From Gardnerella vaginalis (lineage in GTDB: Bacteria; Actinomycetota; Actinomycetes; Actinomycetales; Bifidobacteriaceae): a stretch of 64,000 nucleotides of DNA. A model generated the notes under the pieces. That model had not been told where the DNA came from. It was given only the letters and a program-made list of their open reading frames with translations, and ran no database searches. Below are positions 18,538-29,029 of the stretch, in pieces (within the stretch, counting starts at the first letter, position 1; each line of letters begins with the position of its first letter). A program made the translations under genes and the position numbers. The DNA lies in assembly GCF_040427915.1 (NCBI RefSeq), contig NZ_JBETXJ010000002.1, positions 1,054,001 to 1,118,000 on the forward strand, given 5' to 3'.

Positions 18538-19842
18538 TTGGCGAGCGAAGATACATCTATTGTCGATTCCAAGATGGGCAAGGAAGAAAATCAGGAATTT
18601 AAAATGTCAGAAGATGTTGATGATCAAGATGTAGATGTTGACGTTGATGCAGACATGGATCCAGATGAAGAACATATGGATTTAGAAGATTTTGATGAAA
18701 TCCATGATGATCTTGATGTAGACGATGTTGACAATTTAGATGACGTTGACGATATAAATAATCTGGATGACATTCCAGATGATGAAGATTCCGAAGATTC
18801 TGAAGATAATAAAGAAGAGGCGCCACAAGTTCCACAAGCAAAAGGTGCTTTTATTGTTCGAGATGATGATGACGACGATAACCTTACGCCTTCTGGAAAT
18901 CCTAAGCGTCGAGTAATCGCCACTGGTGCTACAGCGGATCCTGTTAAGGATTATTTAAAGCAGATTGGTCGCGTGAGCTTGCTTAATGCTGAGCAAGAAG
19001 TTGATTTGTCAGAGCGTATTGAAGCTGGTTTGTATGCTCAGCATTTGCTTGATACGCAAATTGACCAAATGGAGTTTAAGCGTAAGCGCGAGCTTAAGTG
19101 GGCTGCAGCAGATGGTAAGAAAGCTAAAGATCATCTTCTTGAAGCAAACTTGCGTCTTGTGGTTTCTCTTGCAAAGCGTTATACCGGTCGAGGCATGCTT
19201 TTCCTTGATTTGATTCAGGAAGGTAATCTCGGTTTAATTCGTGCAGTAGAAAAGTTCGATTGGAAGAAGGGCTTTAAGTTCTCAACCTATGCTACTTGGT
19301 GGATTCGCCAGGCTATTACTCGTGCTATGGCAGATCAGGCTCGTACTATTCGAGTTCCAGTGCATATGGTGGAAGTTATTAATAAGCTTTCTAGAGTTCA
19401 GCGCCAGATGCTTCAAGATTTGGGTCGCGAACCTACGCCAGATGAGCTTGCACGCGAGCTTGATATGCCTGTTGAAAAGGTGCAAGAAGTACAGAAGTAT
19501 GGTCGTGAGCCAATTTCTTTGCACACTCCTTTGGGCGAAGATGGCGATTCTGAGTTTGGCGATTTGATTGAAGATACTGACGCAATCGCTCCATCGGACG
19601 CTGTAGCCTTCTCGCTTCTTCAGGAACAATTTAGACAAGTTCTTGAAACTTTGTCTCCTAGGGAAGCTGGCGTTATTAAGATGCGTTACGGTTTGGAAGA
19701 TGGCCAGCCAAAGACTTTAGACGATATTGGTCGCGTGTACGGTGTTACTCGTGAGCGTATTCGTCAGATTGAATCTAAGACAATGTCTAAGTTGCGTCAT
19801 CCTTCTAGATCGCAAACTTTGCGTGACTTCTTAGATCAGTGA
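18538..19842 (+). CDS. sigA: Primary sigma factor (sigma 70 family)
   Basis: Housekeeping sigma factor that directs RNA polymerase to -10/-35 promoters. It has 434 residues. The first 125 or so are strongly acidic and low complexity (many [14 protein letters not shown] units), as in actinobacterial HrdB/SigA. Region 1.2 is [24 protein letters not shown]. Region 2 includes [17 protein letters not shown] and [17 protein letters not shown] with [18 protein letters not shown]. Region 3 follows, then region 4 with [13 protein letters not shown] and [20 protein letters not shown]. The start is TTG 18538 with AGGAGG at 18526-18531. The gene has its own promoter and is followed by a hairpin and parE. 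Confidence 0.96.
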   Translation: MASEDTSIVDSKMGKEENQEFKMSEDVDDQDVDVDVDADMDPDEEHMDLEDFDEIHDDLDVDDVDNLDDVDDINNLDDIPDDEDSEDSEDNKEEAPQVPQAKGAFIVRDDDDDDNLTPSGNPKRRVIATGATADPVKDYLKQIGRVSLLNAEQEVDLSERIEAGLYAQHLLDTQIDQMEFKRKRELKWAAADGKKAKDHLLEANLRLVVSLAKRYTGRGMLFLDLIQEGNLGLIRAVEKFDWKKGFKFSTYATWWIRQAITRAMADQARTIRVPVHMVEVINKLSRVQRQMLQDLGREPTPDELARELDMPVEKVQEVQKYGREPISLHTPLGEDGDSEFGDLIEDTDAIAPSDAVAFSLLQEQFRQVLETLSPREAGVIKMRYGLEDGQPKTLDDIGRVYGVTRERIRQIESKTMSKLRHPSRSQTLRDFLDQ

Positions 19843-19863
19843 TTTTAGAATAATTAACAAGTA

Positions 19864-19905
19864 AAGTGTCGTATTGTTGCTTTGTTTAGCAGGGATGCGA
19901 CACTT
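19864..19905 (+). terminator. Probable terminator after sigA
   Basis: AAGTGTCGTATTGTTGC and GCAGGGATGCGACACTT form an imperfect stem (perfect AAGTGTCG / CGACACTT core with wobble pairs above). A short T-rich stretch follows. Confidence 0.6.
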
Positions 19906-19950
19906 ATTGCTTAGTGGTTGCTTAATATTCGTGTTGTACAAGGGGTAGAA

Positions 19951-22320
19951 GTGGTCTCTAATAAAGATAGAGAACAGTATGATGCCGATAGTTTGACTGT
20001 GCTTGAAGGCTTGGATGCTGTACGAAAGCGCCCAGGCATGTATATTGGCACCACTGATAGTCAAGGTTTAATGCATTGCCTTTGGGAAATCATTGATAAT
20101 GCTGTTGATGAGGCGTTGGCTGGGGCTTGTGACCATATTATTGTCACTCTTCACGACGATGGTTCTATTGAAGTTGCTGATAACGGACGTGGCATTCCAG
20201 TAGATGTAGAGCCTAAAACAAAACTTACAGGTGTTGAAGTTGTTTTAACTAAGCTTCACGCTGGAGCTAAGTTTGGTAATGCTTCGTACAATGCTGCAGG
20301 TGGTTTGCATGGTGTTGGATCTTCTGTTGTAAACGCTTTAAGCTTGCGACTGGATGTTGAAGTTGATAGAGATGGTAAAACGCATCACATGGCTTTCCAT
20401 CAGGGGCATCCTGGTGTTTATAGTGACGCAGATCCAGCAAATCCGTCTCCAGCTTCTCCGTTTAAGCGCACGCGCAAGAACAAGCCTACTGAGCTTGAAA
20501 TTATTGGCACTGTTTCTCCAAAAACTACAGGTACTCGAGTTCGCTATTGGGCTGATCCTGAGATTTTTAATTCAACAGCTCGCTTTAGTTATGAACAGTT
20601 GATTGATCGAGTTCGTCAAACTAGTTTTTTGGTTCCAGGCTTGCGCATTACTGTTATTGACGAGCATGTGCCAGAAGGCGAATTTAGTGATATTCAAGAG
20701 ATTGACAATAACGATAGTGACGATGCGAATGTTAATGCTAGCGATTTAACAGATGAGTTGGTGTTTAAGGATGAATCGCAAGCAACCGTAGATGATGGAT
20801 CTAATAATTTAAATCAATCTGAATCTGAAATTGAGTCTGAGGCAGAATCTGAATCTGACAGCGAAATTGGCGAATCCTCCGAGCAATCTGTTGCAAATAG
20901 TGAGTCTTCTAGAGAATTGCAAAATAATCATCATCCTCGAGTAGTTGAATTTTTGCATAATGGTGGCGTCAAAGATTTCGTTGATTTTCTTTCAAAGGGT
21001 CAAGCAGTCTCAGATATTTGGCGTATTTCTGGCGAAGATACGTATGTAGAAGAAACGCAAGCTGTTGATTCTGCTGGAGATTTGCATGCTCAGCAAGTGA
21101 CGCGTAAGTGCGGTGTTGACATTGCAATGCGATGGGTGAATGGCTACGATTCAACGATTATTAGTTTCGTGAACGTTGTTGAAACTCCTGGCGGAGGCAT
21201 GCACGTAGACGGATTCTTGCAAGGATTGACTAAGCAAATTCGTAAAGCTGTTGAAGACAACGCGCGCAAGCTAAAAGTCAATCTTAAAGATTCAAACACT
21301 AAGATTGAGCGAGACGATATTCTAGCTGGAATGGTTGCTGTTGTAACAGTTCGTATAGCAGAGCCTCAATTCCAAGGTCAAACTAAGGATGTTCTTGGAA
21401 CTGCTCAAGTTAAGCCAATTGTTACAAAAATGACGGATGCTCAATTTGGGGAAATGATTAGCGGATCCAAGCGAGGATTCAAAGAGCAGTCTGCCAGAGT
21501 TTTGGAGAAAATTGTTTCCGAAATGCATGCGCGTATTCAAGCGCGTAAAACTAAGGAAGTTACTCGTAGAAAGAATGCACTTGAGTCTGCTTCAATGCCA
21601 CCAAAACTTTCTGATTGCCAGCCTGGAAACGATGATGTTGCAGAACTTTTCATCGTAGAGGGCGATTCTGCACTTGGTACTGCAAAAGCTGCTCGAAATT
21701 CTGCTTTCCAAGCGCTTTTGCCAATTCGCGGTAAAATTTTGAACGTTCAAAAAGCAAGTCTTGCACAAATGCTTTCAAACAAAGAGTGCGCTGCAATTAT
21801 TCAGGTTGTTGGAGCAGGATCGGGCGCAAGTTTTGATATTTCGCAAGCGCGTTATAACAAGATTGTTATGATGACAGATGCTGATGTTGACGGTGCGCAT
21901 ATTCGTATTTTGCTTCTTACGCTGTTTTATCGCTATATGCGTCCGCTTATTGAGAACGGGCATGTTTATGCTGCTGTGCCGCCGCTTCACAGAATTGCGC
22001 TCGCTGGAAAACACAAAGGCGAGTACATTTATACGTATTCCGATGACGAATTAGCTGGAAAGCTTGATGATTTGCAAGCTAAGGGCATTGATTTTAACAG
22101 CGATATTCAGCGCTATAAGGGCTTGGGTGAGATGGATGCGGATCAGCTTGCAGACACCACTATGGACCCTAGAACTCGTATGCTTAGAAGGATTCGTATG
22201 GAAGATGCTCAGCAGGCGAGTGAAGTATTCGATTTGCTGATGGGCGATGACGTTCCTCCGCGCAAGCAGTTTATTGTTGATAACGCGGACGACTTTGATC
22301 GTTCCAAAATCGATACCTGA
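19951..22320 (+). CDS. parE: DNA topoisomerase IV subunit B
   Basis: ATPase subunit of topoisomerase IV, which unlinks daughter chromosomes with ParC. The GHKL ATPase motifs are visible: EIIDNAVDEAL, DNGRGIPV and GLHGVGSSVVNAL. The TOPRIM domain carries FIVEGDSALGTAK and MMTDADVDGAHIR. About 789 residues, longer than usual. The extra length is a Ser/Glu/Asp-rich insertion at bases about 20680 to 20940, within the transducer domain. The start is placed at GTG 19951 after AAGGGG; an upstream TTG at 19918 is less likely. The ParE rather than GyrB call rests on its position beside sigA with parC nearby, as in other Actinobacteria. Confidence 0.9.
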   Translation: MVSNKDREQYDADSLTVLEGLDAVRKRPGMYIGTTDSQGLMHCLWEIIDNAVDEALAGACDHIIVTLHDDGSIEVADNGRGIPVDVEPKTKLTGVEVVLTKLHAGAKFGNASYNAAGGLHGVGSSVVNALSLRLDVEVDRDGKTHHMAFHQGHPGVYSDADPANPSPASPFKRTRKNKPTELEIIGTVSPKTTGTRVRYWADPEIFNSTARFSYEQLIDRVRQTSFLVPGLRITVIDEHVPEGEFSDIQEIDNNDSDDANVNASDLTDELVFKDESQATVDDGSNNLNQSESEIESEAESESDSEIGESSEQSVANSESSRELQNNHHPRVVEFLHNGGVKDFVDFLSKGQAVSDIWRISGEDTYVEETQAVDSAGDLHAQQVTRKCGVDIAMRWVNGYDSTIISFVNVVETPGGGMHVDGFLQGLTKQIRKAVEDNARKLKVNLKDSNTKIERDDILAGMVAVVTVRIAEPQFQGQTKDVLGTAQVKPIVTKMTDAQFGEMISGSKRGFKEQSARVLEKIVSEMHARIQARKTKEVTRRKNALESASMPPKLSDCQPGNDDVAELFIVEGDSALGTAKAARNSAFQALLPIRGKILNVQKASLAQMLSNKECAAIIQVVGAGSGASFDISQARYNKIVMMTDADVDGAHIRILLLTLFYRYMRPLIENGHVYAAVPPLHRIALAGKHKGEYIYTYSDDELAGKLDDLQAKGIDFNSDIQRYKGLGEMDADQLADTTMDPRTRMLRRIRMEDAQQASEVFDLLMGDDVPPRKQFIVDNADDFDRSKIDT

Positions 22321-22429
22321 TTTTGTTTTACTTGTGTTTTAAGTTGTGTAATGTTTGTAATTTTCTTCGCATTATGTAATGTGTATTACAAATTTTGAAT
22401 TGTAATTACATTATGACATTTAGTTAAGT

Positions 22430-22451
22430 TATAATGATTTTATGATATAAT
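22430..22451 (+). promoter_or_regulatory. Two TATAAT hexamers upstream of the surface-protein gene
   Basis: TATAAT occurs at 22430-22435 and 22446-22451 in the 220-base gap before the LPXTG gene. No convincing -35 pairs with either. A small hairpin (ACTTC / GAAGT) lies in the leader just downstream. The rest of the gap is AT-rich and shows no gene. Confidence 0.45.
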
Positions 22452-22540
22452 TGCGAATGCAGGTTTACTTCAATAGTGGAAGTGAGTCTGGGATTTTGCA
22501 TTTATTGATTTTCTTAGAATTTGTTTTATAAGAGGGAAAA

Positions 22541-24733
22541 ATGAACAAGAAAACTGTGATTTTATTATCGACGACGATGATGAGTATTGCTACAGCCGCT
22601 TGCGCTTTTTGCATTGCTCAAACTGCGAATGCTGCTGATACTTACGTGGATTCTGGCACTTCCACTGCAAAAGTTACTACCCCCCCCCCAATTGAAAATA
22701 CTTCTTCTCAAGAAACCAATTCTTCTGAGACAAATGGCATAAAGTCTTCTGATCCTTCTGATTCTTCTGATAAAGATAATATAAAACCTGAAACGAATTC
22801 GAAACCAAATTCTAATACAAAAACTGAATCCAAGCTTGAAACTAAGAGTAGCGTAAAGTCTGATGCAAAGTCTGATGTCAAGCTTGATACAAAGACTAAT
22901 GTAAACACTGTCGTTAAGACTACCGCTAAATCTAATGTAGATTCTGTTGAAAATACTGATACAAAAGCTGAATCAAACATTGATTCAAAGTCTAAAGTTA
23001 ATGAAAACTCAGTTTCTCCAACAATTTTTAATCAAGCGCTTTTTGCTAGTGGTAAGCCAGATCCTAATCAAACTCCTAAACCTAAAACACAAACAACTGA
23101 GCTTAAAGTTAGTCTTGTATGGGAAACCATGAACAAGGATAATAAAAATGCATTTATTAAGGGCGATAGTGATTTTGGTCAATTGAATTTTGAGAATTGG
23201 GACTTTGGATCCACACTAGATTCTTCTAGAAAAGACGTAAAGGATGCATTTAAGAAGATTCAGTTTCAAATAAAAGATACAACTGATAACAAGGTAGTAG
23301 CAACAACTACTGGCACTTATGATCCTGATACTGCTACTAGTGCAACCAAAAGCTTGGGCAGCTATGATTCAAGCCATACGTACGAAGTGTCAGTGGTAAA
23401 CAGCACAGTTCCAAGCCCGTATTATGTGACTTATAATAGTGTTTCTGCAAATGAAGGAAAAGAATTTAAAGGCGATGTAAGTCATTTTAAATGGACTCCA
23501 AATAATGGATCTAACAAGAGTTCTCAAAATAAGTATTTTCGTTTGAACGTCTTGGAAATTGTTTATGCCAAGGATGAGTCTGTGGCAGACAAGTGCTTCT
23601 CGTATGAGCAGCCAAAAAAGGGTGATGGAAGCTATCGATCAGATGGTAACTGGAATTTCACGTATAATGATGACAATATTTTTGAGCGTATTCGTGTAAA
23701 AGATAATGCTATTCAGTTCCCAAAAGATAAAAGTGGTAAGCTTAAGCATCCAGTTAAAGCTGGTTACGAATTTGTTGGTTGGCAGTTCTATGTTGCTGTT
23801 AAAAAAACAGATAATCTTCCATACACATCGTCTGACCGTATGGGTGATGACAATAAAACGATCATTAATAATACAACTGTTGCATACGTACCATTTAATG
23901 CTCAGACTACTGCACATCCATATCTATTTGCTGTACTTAGAGACAACAAGGGCGTTAATACGTTTGGTAGTATGCTCGGTACGCAGTATTGCTCTACAAA
24001 TCACACCTTTGTTGTGTTCCCTCTATGGAAAGTGTCTGGTCATACAGTTACTTTTATGAATGGAGAGACTCAGTATGCACAAGTAAAAGTGCAGGAAGGT
24101 AAATCTATTAATAGTGATGAGTGGACTGATCAGTCTATGCCTGATAATCCTACTAAAGCTGGTTTTACTTTTAATGGTTGGCATCAGGATAAAAATGGAA
24201 CTGGGGATGCGTTTACTGGTGATACTGTTGTAGCTAATAGTGATATGACTGTATATGCGTCGTATGTAAAAGAAACATCTCCTACACCATCTCCAACTCC
24301 AACACCTGAACCAACTCCGACTCCTACACCTACACCGACTCCTGAGCCGAAGCCTGTTCCAGAGCCAGAATCGAAACCGACGCCTGAGAAGACTCCTGAT
24401 CCGGATGTGACTCCTGAGCCTGAGCCAATACCAGTTCCTGATGTGCCTGATGATTCGTGGATTCCTCTTCCTGAGATTGTTCCTGAGAATCCAGAGTATT
24501 CTGTTGTTGAGCAGCCTGTGTTGAATCCTGTTCGTACTTCGGATAAGTCGGTTGAGTATTCTGTTGAGCAGCGTTTTAAGGCTGTTGATGCTGGTGAGGC
24601 TTATAGTGCTAAGGCTCCTGCTAAGCATTTGCCTGATACTGGTGTTTCACTGGTTATGTCTATAAGTACTTTGTTTGTGTCTTTGTTTGCTGGTTTTGGT
24701 TTGTCTATGTTCAAGTCTCGCCGCAAGCATTAA
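22541..24733 (+). CDS. LPXTG-anchored surface protein with InlB-type repeat
   Basis: 730 residues, exported and sortase-anchored. A signal peptide covers residues 1 to about 31, ending in TANA-ADT. A long Ser/Thr/Lys/Asp-rich disordered region follows (about 35 to 160). A globular region leads to a Listeria-Bacteroides (InlB B-type) repeat around 520 to 585, with KAGFTFNGWHQDKNGTGDAF and MTVYASYV, plus an earlier KAGYEFVGW copy. Next is a Pro/Thr/Glu-rich wall-spanning stretch with many PTPTP units. LPDTG begins at residue 697, followed by a hydrophobic helix and KSRRKH. AGAGGG precedes ATG 22541. A run of ten C bases at codons 47 to 50 makes it a phase-variation candidate. An adhesin role is likely but unproven. 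Confidence 0.88.
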   Translation: MNKKTVILLSTTMMSIATAACAFCIAQTANAADTYVDSGTSTAKVTTPPPIENTSSQETNSSETNGIKSSDPSDSSDKDNIKPETNSKPNSNTKTESKLETKSSVKSDAKSDVKLDTKTNVNTVVKTTAKSNVDSVENTDTKAESNIDSKSKVNENSVSPTIFNQALFASGKPDPNQTPKPKTQTTELKVSLVWETMNKDNKNAFIKGDSDFGQLNFENWDFGSTLDSSRKDVKDAFKKIQFQIKDTTDNKVVATTTGTYDPDTATSATKSLGSYDSSHTYEVSVVNSTVPSPYYVTYNSVSANEGKEFKGDVSHFKWTPNNGSNKSSQNKYFRLNVLEIVYAKDESVADKCFSYEQPKKGDGSYRSDGNWNFTYNDDNIFERIRVKDNAIQFPKDKSGKLKHPVKAGYEFVGWQFYVAVKKTDNLPYTSSDRMGDDNKTIINNTTVAYVPFNAQTTAHPYLFAVLRDNKGVNTFGSMLGTQYCSTNHTFVVFPLWKVSGHTVTFMNGETQYAQVKVQEGKSINSDEWTDQSMPDNPTKAGFTFNGWHQDKNGTGDAFTGDTVVANSDMTVYASYVKETSPTPSPTPTPEPTPTPTPTPTPEPKPVPEPESKPTPEKTPDPDVTPEPEPIPVPDVPDDSWIPLPEIVPENPEYSVVEQPVLNPVRTSDKSVEYSVEQRFKAVDAGEAYSAKAPAKHLPDTGVSLVMSISTLFVSLFAGFGLSMFKSRRKH
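22680..22689 (+). repeat. C10 homopolymer inside the surface-protein reading frame
   Basis: Ten consecutive C bases coding Thr-Pro-Pro-Pro. Gain of one C puts TGA in frame two codons after the tract (aat tga). Loss of one C leads to a TAA about 17 codons later. The gene is open only at tract lengths of 10 plus or minus multiples of 3. Confidence 0.85.
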
Positions 24734-24799
24734 ATATGTGTGTAGTAGGTTGATTTTATGTAAGAATCTAGTTATGTTGTGTTGATATTGTGATTCAAG

Positions 24800-24846
24800 A
24801 ATTCCCCCTGTTGTGTAACTCGTATGGTTGTTTGCAGGGGGAATTT
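24800..24846 (+). terminator. Terminator after the surface-protein gene
   Basis: Perfect 11-bp stem AATTCCCCCTG / CAGGGGGAATT with a 24-base loop, followed by TTGATTTTATTG. The remaining bases to the parC stop (24847-24998) show no gene. Confidence 0.8.
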
Positions 24847-24998
24847 GATTTTATTGTGTTTTTGTTGATTATTTTATTTGATGAATCATTAGTTTTTAGA
24901 TTTCCGCGAGTAAGTATCCAAGGCTCCTCATGATGTGTAAATCGTTCAAGTTCTTTACCGCTGTAGCAACAAAATCGCAACTATAGCAGTAAAGATGA

Positions 24999-27668
24999 TT
25001 ACCCAATATGCGCAATTGGGGAAACTAACTCGGTTCCTGAAGCGTCTCTTCGCATATCTGGCTTAGGTAGCTCTACGTTCGCTCCACGTTGTGTAGTCGC
25101 GTAAAGCGGATAATTCCCAACGTATGCTGCCAAAATCGTGTTTTGCCCCTTAAGGAATCGCTGTGATCGCACGCCTCCTGTGCCGCGACCCTTTGTAGGA
25201 TACATTTCTAGCGGCGTAATCTTTGCAGCTCCGTTTTCTGTTCCAGCAAGCGCGTCGCTATCTCCAGCAAGAGTGAATACTACGCTTCCAGAAGCAGAAA
25301 ATAGACCATTTTCGCCCTCTTCGTAATTCCATTCAACATCATTTTTAGCAACTACAGCAAAAGCAGAAACAGTGCATCCTTCGTTAAGCCTAATTCCTGC
25401 CATTCCTGCAGAGCTTCGCCCCTGCGCACGCACTTGCTTTGCGTCGAATGTAAGAAGTGAAGAATCGCTGCTTATAAACACAAGCCTATCTTCATCATTA
25501 GCAAGTGCTGCATTAATTACTGAATCGTTGTCTTTTAAGTCAATAATGCTCCAAGAATCCATTGTTGTTGGTGATTCAAAATTCCATCGTTTTACAACGC
25601 CATTCTTTGTTCCGATTGCAAGAGGAGTTTTAGAATCAGATTCGCTCAACGCAATAGCAGCTACGACTTTTTCTCCTCTAATTGGGTCTGTGCTTTGAGT
25701 AGAAGTTAATAGTTCGCTTGCTTTAACGCCATTAGAAAGCGATTCTAGAACGTCTTCGTTTCCTTGATTTAAGTGTGGCAAATCTGCAACATGCGCTATT
25801 ACTAATCGCCCTGCGGATGTTATTAAAGCGTATGTTGCTCGCGTAGTAGTAGTAAACATGCTTAAGCATGGAGTGTCAAAAATATTTGAAGAATGTGCCT
25901 GCCATCTATTAAATGTTTCAACACTAGTTCTTGCTATAAGCCCAGATGTGCTTAAAGCTACGGCACACGGTTCGTCGCTTAATTGCAAAGCTGCTGAGGT
26001 TGCGTCAGTATCTCCAGACTTACGAGCGGCGCTTGCGGCTGCTGCAACATCCGCCTGGGCATTTGTCAATTGATTTGCTGCAATAACTGCGTCCATGGCT
26101 GAATCAGAATTAACTTCTTTACTGTTTTTAGTGCAAACAGGCGTAAAGCTGCCATCTTCTTGCTCGTCTAAAAGAATAGTTCTGCGAGGAGTATCCCACT
26201 GCTTTACAGCGTAATCCATTTCTGCAATCACAACTTTGTCTAGCTGATTCGCTGAGCTTAAAATCTCGTTAAGTTCATCTATTTTTTGCAATAAATCGTT
26301 TTTTTCGCCTTCTAGCTCGATTCGACTCATTTTTGTAAGTCTTCTAAGCCTTAAGTCAAGAATGTATTGCGCTTGAATTTCGTCTAAATCAAATACGCTA
26401 ATAAGCTTTGATTTTGCGGTTTCTGCATCTTCGGAAGACCTAATTACTTGAATTACTTCGTCAATGTCCAGCATTGCAAGAAGCAATCCTTCTACAAGGT
26501 GCAGTCTCTCTTTGGCTTTGTTTAGTCTAAATTCGCTGCGCCTTCTAATAACGGTTCTTCTGTGCAAAATCCACACGTCTAGAAGCTCTCGAAGACCCAT
26601 TGTGTGAGGTCTTCCATCAACTAGTGCAACGTTGTTAATCGTAAAGCTTTCTTGCAGCGGAGTGTGCTTAAAAAGCTGTGCAAGAACAGCGTTTGGGTCG
26701 AATCCTGTTTTTATTTCTATTACGATTCGCGTTCCGTTATGTCTATCTGTTAAGTCGATTGCTCCAGATATTCCATCTAGTTTGCGTGCTTTTATACCTT
26801 GAGATATGCGCTCGAGCACACGCTCTGGTCCAACCATAAATGGTAATTCGGTAACAATAATCGCCTTTTTGCGTGCTGTAACGTTTTCAATATGCGTTTT
26901 AGATCTAGTTGTAAAAGCGCCTCTTCCAGTTTCGTACGCTTCGCGAATCCCATTGCGACCGATAATTATGCCTCCGCCAGGCCAGTCTGGTCCTGGAACT
27001 ATTTGCATTAAATCATCTAGGGTAGCATTTGGATGCTTCATAACGTATTTTGCTGCAGCTACAACTTCTCCAAGATTGTGAGTGGCCATGTTTGTAGCCA
27101 TTCCAACTGCGATTCCAGAAGCTCCGTTTACGAGCAAGTTTGGTATAGCAGAAGGCAGAACAGTTGGCTCTTTTAGCTTATTATCGTAGTTTGGAGCAAA
27201 GTCAACAGTATCTTCATTTATGTCTGCATTCATTCCAAGCGCTGCTGGAGCTAGTCGCGCTTCCGTGTATCTGGATGCTGCAGGACCGTCATCTAAGGAA
27301 CCAAAGTTTCCATGACCGTCAACCAAGGGGAGTCTAAGTGAGAACGGCTGAGCCAAACGCACCATTGCTTCGTAAATCGCGGAATCTCCATGCGGATGCA
27401 GCTTTCCCATAACTTCGCCTACAACGCGAGCAGACTTCATGTACGCGTGCTCTGGGGTAAGGTTCATGTTTCCCATTTGATACACGATTCGGCGCTGTAC
27501 AGGCTTCATTCCGTCTCTTGCATCTGGCAATGCGCGTGCATAAATCACCGAGTATGCGTATTCCAGGAAAGATTTGCTCATCTCTTCGTTAAGCGGCGTT
27601 TCAACAATGTTTTCCTTAACCTTTCTAGGGTTGAAGGTTTGTTTTGCTGATTTGCTGCGTGAAGGCAT
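24999..27668 (-). CDS. parC: DNA topoisomerase IV subunit A
   Basis: DNA-cleaving subunit of topoisomerase IV, partner of ParE. 889 residues. The quinolone-resistance region [20 protein letters not shown] is near residue 90. The catalytic tyrosine is in [12 protein letters not shown]. The breakage-reunion core continues through [15 protein letters not shown]. The C-terminal third is a beta-pinwheel with weakly conserved blades (for example [12 protein letters not shown] and [17 protein letters not shown]). There is no strict GyrA box (QRRGGKG), which favours ParC over GyrA. The start at 27668 has AAGGAG ahead of it. It faces parE across the surface-protein gene, on the opposite strand. Confidence 0.92.
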   Translation of the reverse strand: MPSRSKSAKQTFNPRKVKENIVETPLNEEMSKSFLEYAYSVIYARALPDARDGMKPVQRRIVYQMGNMNLTPEHAYMKSARVVGEVMGKLHPHGDSAIYEAMVRLAQPFSLRLPLVDGHGNFGSLDDGPAASRYTEARLAPAALGMNADINEDTVDFAPNYDNKLKEPTVLPSAIPNLLVNGASGIAVGMATNMATHNLGEVVAAAKYVMKHPNATLDDLMQIVPGPDWPGGGIIIGRNGIREAYETGRGAFTTRSKTHIENVTARKKAIIVTELPFMVGPERVLERISQGIKARKLDGISGAIDLTDRHNGTRIVIEIKTGFDPNAVLAQLFKHTPLQESFTINNVALVDGRPHTMGLRELLDVWILHRRTVIRRRSEFRLNKAKERLHLVEGLLLAMLDIDEVIQVIRSSEDAETAKSKLISVFDLDEIQAQYILDLRLRRLTKMSRIELEGEKNDLLQKIDELNEILSSANQLDKVVIAEMDYAVKQWDTPRRTILLDEQEDGSFTPVCTKNSKEVNSDSAMDAVIAANQLTNAQADVAAAASAARKSGDTDATSAALQLSDEPCAVALSTSGLIARTSVETFNRWQAHSSNIFDTPCLSMFTTTTRATYALITSAGRLVIAHVADLPHLNQGNEDVLESLSNGVKASELLTSTQSTDPIRGEKVVAAIALSESDSKTPLAIGTKNGVVKRWNFESPTTMDSWSIIDLKDNDSVINAALANDEDRLVFISSDSSLLTFDAKQVRAQGRSSAGMAGIRLNEGCTVSAFAVVAKNDVEWNYEEGENGLFSASGSVVFTLAGDSDALAGTENGAAKITPLEMYPTKGRGTGGVRSQRFLKGQNTILAAYVGNYPLYATTQRGANVELPKPDMRRDASGTELVSPIAHIG

Positions 27669-27824
27669 GACTTTGAACTCCTTGAAGTGATTTACAAGCC
27701 TTTATAATACCAATTTATGTGCACAAAAGTTTGGTAAATGCTTATTTTATGACTATTTTACTTATAGCCTGTTATGCATTATTCATGATTTCGTATAGTT
27801 TGTGTTTTGACTACAATGTTGTTT

Positions 27825-29018
27825 ATGAGTATTGAGATTCCGCCTGTGGATGATTTGCTGAATTTTGTTGATGATTCTTGTAACTCCGATCTTCGTTTGT
27901 CTGCGATTCTTCCAGCAGTCAGCTCTTCGATTGATGCTTCGATTAGTACAGCTGTTTACAATGATCCTGATACTGCGCGCATTAGTTTTGGATTTCCGAA
28001 GTCACAGAGTGCTGTTGTTGTGCTTGTAGACGGACTTGGCTATTGGAATCTTGCCATCAGAAAAGGTCATGCTCCATATTTGCGCTATCTTCTTAACGAT
28101 TGCGCAAATCAGCGTCCAATAAAGACTTGTATTCCGAGTACTACGGTTGCAGCAATGGCAACTTTTGGCACTGGAACATGCCCTGGTCTTACTGCAATGA
28201 CGGGATACACTCAAAAAAATCCTAAAACGGGGGCATTATGTCAATTAATTCAATTTAGAGATGCTCCAGATCCATTAGATTTACAACGCCAGCCTACAAT
28301 ATTCGAGTCTCTTTCTAATTTAGGTGTTAGAGCGAATCACGTAAGTCTTTCAAAATTTGAAGATTCTCCTTTAACTCAAGCAGCTTTTAGAGGGGCTAAA
28401 TTCATAAGCGGATCAACTCCTAGAGCAAGAATTATGAATGCTGCAAATAGTACTAAAACGCCTGGTTTAACATATTTGTACCTTAGAGATATTGATAAAG
28501 TTGGTCATAATTATGGATGGAAATCTGAGAATTGGGTTTCAGTTTTTGAGCAGATAGACGCGCAACTGAGTCTTTTAAAAAAGAATTGTCAAAAAGGCAC
28601 TTTGATTGTTATTACTGCAGACCATGGAATGATTGAGTCAAATCCAGATTTGGCAATAGATATTGCAAAAGATAATCGTCTTACTAAAGGAGTTAGACTT
28701 GTTGGCGGTGAGCCTAGGTCTGTTATGCTTTACGCGGAAGATGGCGAAAATCCAGATGACATTGCGTTAAGATGGTCTAACGTTTTGCAAGATAAAGCGC
28801 GTGTTAGAACTAAGTCGCAAGCTGTTAAAGAAGGTGTATTTGGGAAAGTCAGCCCGTTGGCATTAAGCGTTATAGGAGATGTTCTTGTTCAAGCAAAGTC
28901 TTCCGTAACCATAGTGGATTCCAGGATAGAAACAGAAAAAGCCATGAGCTTACCAAGCGTTCATGGCTCTATGAGTCACATGGAAATGGATATTCCATGC
29001 TTAGTTGATATAGCTTGA
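27825..29018 (+). CDS. Type I phosphodiesterase / nucleotide pyrophosphatase family protein
   Basis: Alkaline phosphatase-superfamily hydrolase of about 397 residues, with no signal peptide, so probably cytoplasmic. The metal-binding motif is VVVLVDGLGYWNL, and the nucleophile is the Thr in CIPSTTVAAMATFGTG. Later metal ligands lie in YLYLRDIDKVGHNYG and VITADHGMIE, with a final His near SVHGSMSH. The substrate is unknown. The start is uncertain: TTG 27807, ATG 27816 and ATG 27825 are in frame and none has a ribosome site. TATAGT at 27794-27799 lies so close that a very short or absent leader is possible. Confidence 0.82.
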   Translation: MSIEIPPVDDLLNFVDDSCNSDLRLSAILPAVSSSIDASISTAVYNDPDTARISFGFPKSQSAVVVLVDGLGYWNLAIRKGHAPYLRYLLNDCANQRPIKTCIPSTTVAAMATFGTGTCPGLTAMTGYTQKNPKTGALCQLIQFRDAPDPLDLQRQPTIFESLSNLGVRANHVSLSKFEDSPLTQAAFRGAKFISGSTPRARIMNAANSTKTPGLTYLYLRDIDKVGHNYGWKSENWVSVFEQIDAQLSLLKKNCQKGTLIVITADHGMIESNPDLAIDIAKDNRLTKGVRLVGGEPRSVMLYAEDGENPDDIALRWSNVLQDKARVRTKSQAVKEGVFGKVSPLALSVIGDVLVQAKSSVTIVDSRIETEKAMSLPSVHGSMSHMEMDIPCLVDIA

Positions 29019-29029
29019 TTTACGATAAA

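Noticed and set aside
23639..24628. Minus-strand frames beneath the surface-protein gene
   Set aside because: They arise from the repetitive Pro/Thr-coding DNA read backwards (Arg/Ile/Leu strings) and have no ribosome sites.
24795..24980. A 61-codon minus-strand frame after the surface-protein gene
   Set aside because: It runs through the terminator hairpin, has no ribosome site and no recognisable protein features.
19951..27668. That the parE/parC pair is instead gyrB/gyrA
   Set aside because: The position next to sigA and the lack of a strict GyrA box in the larger subunit favour topoisomerase IV; gyrase genes are normally beside dnaA and recF.
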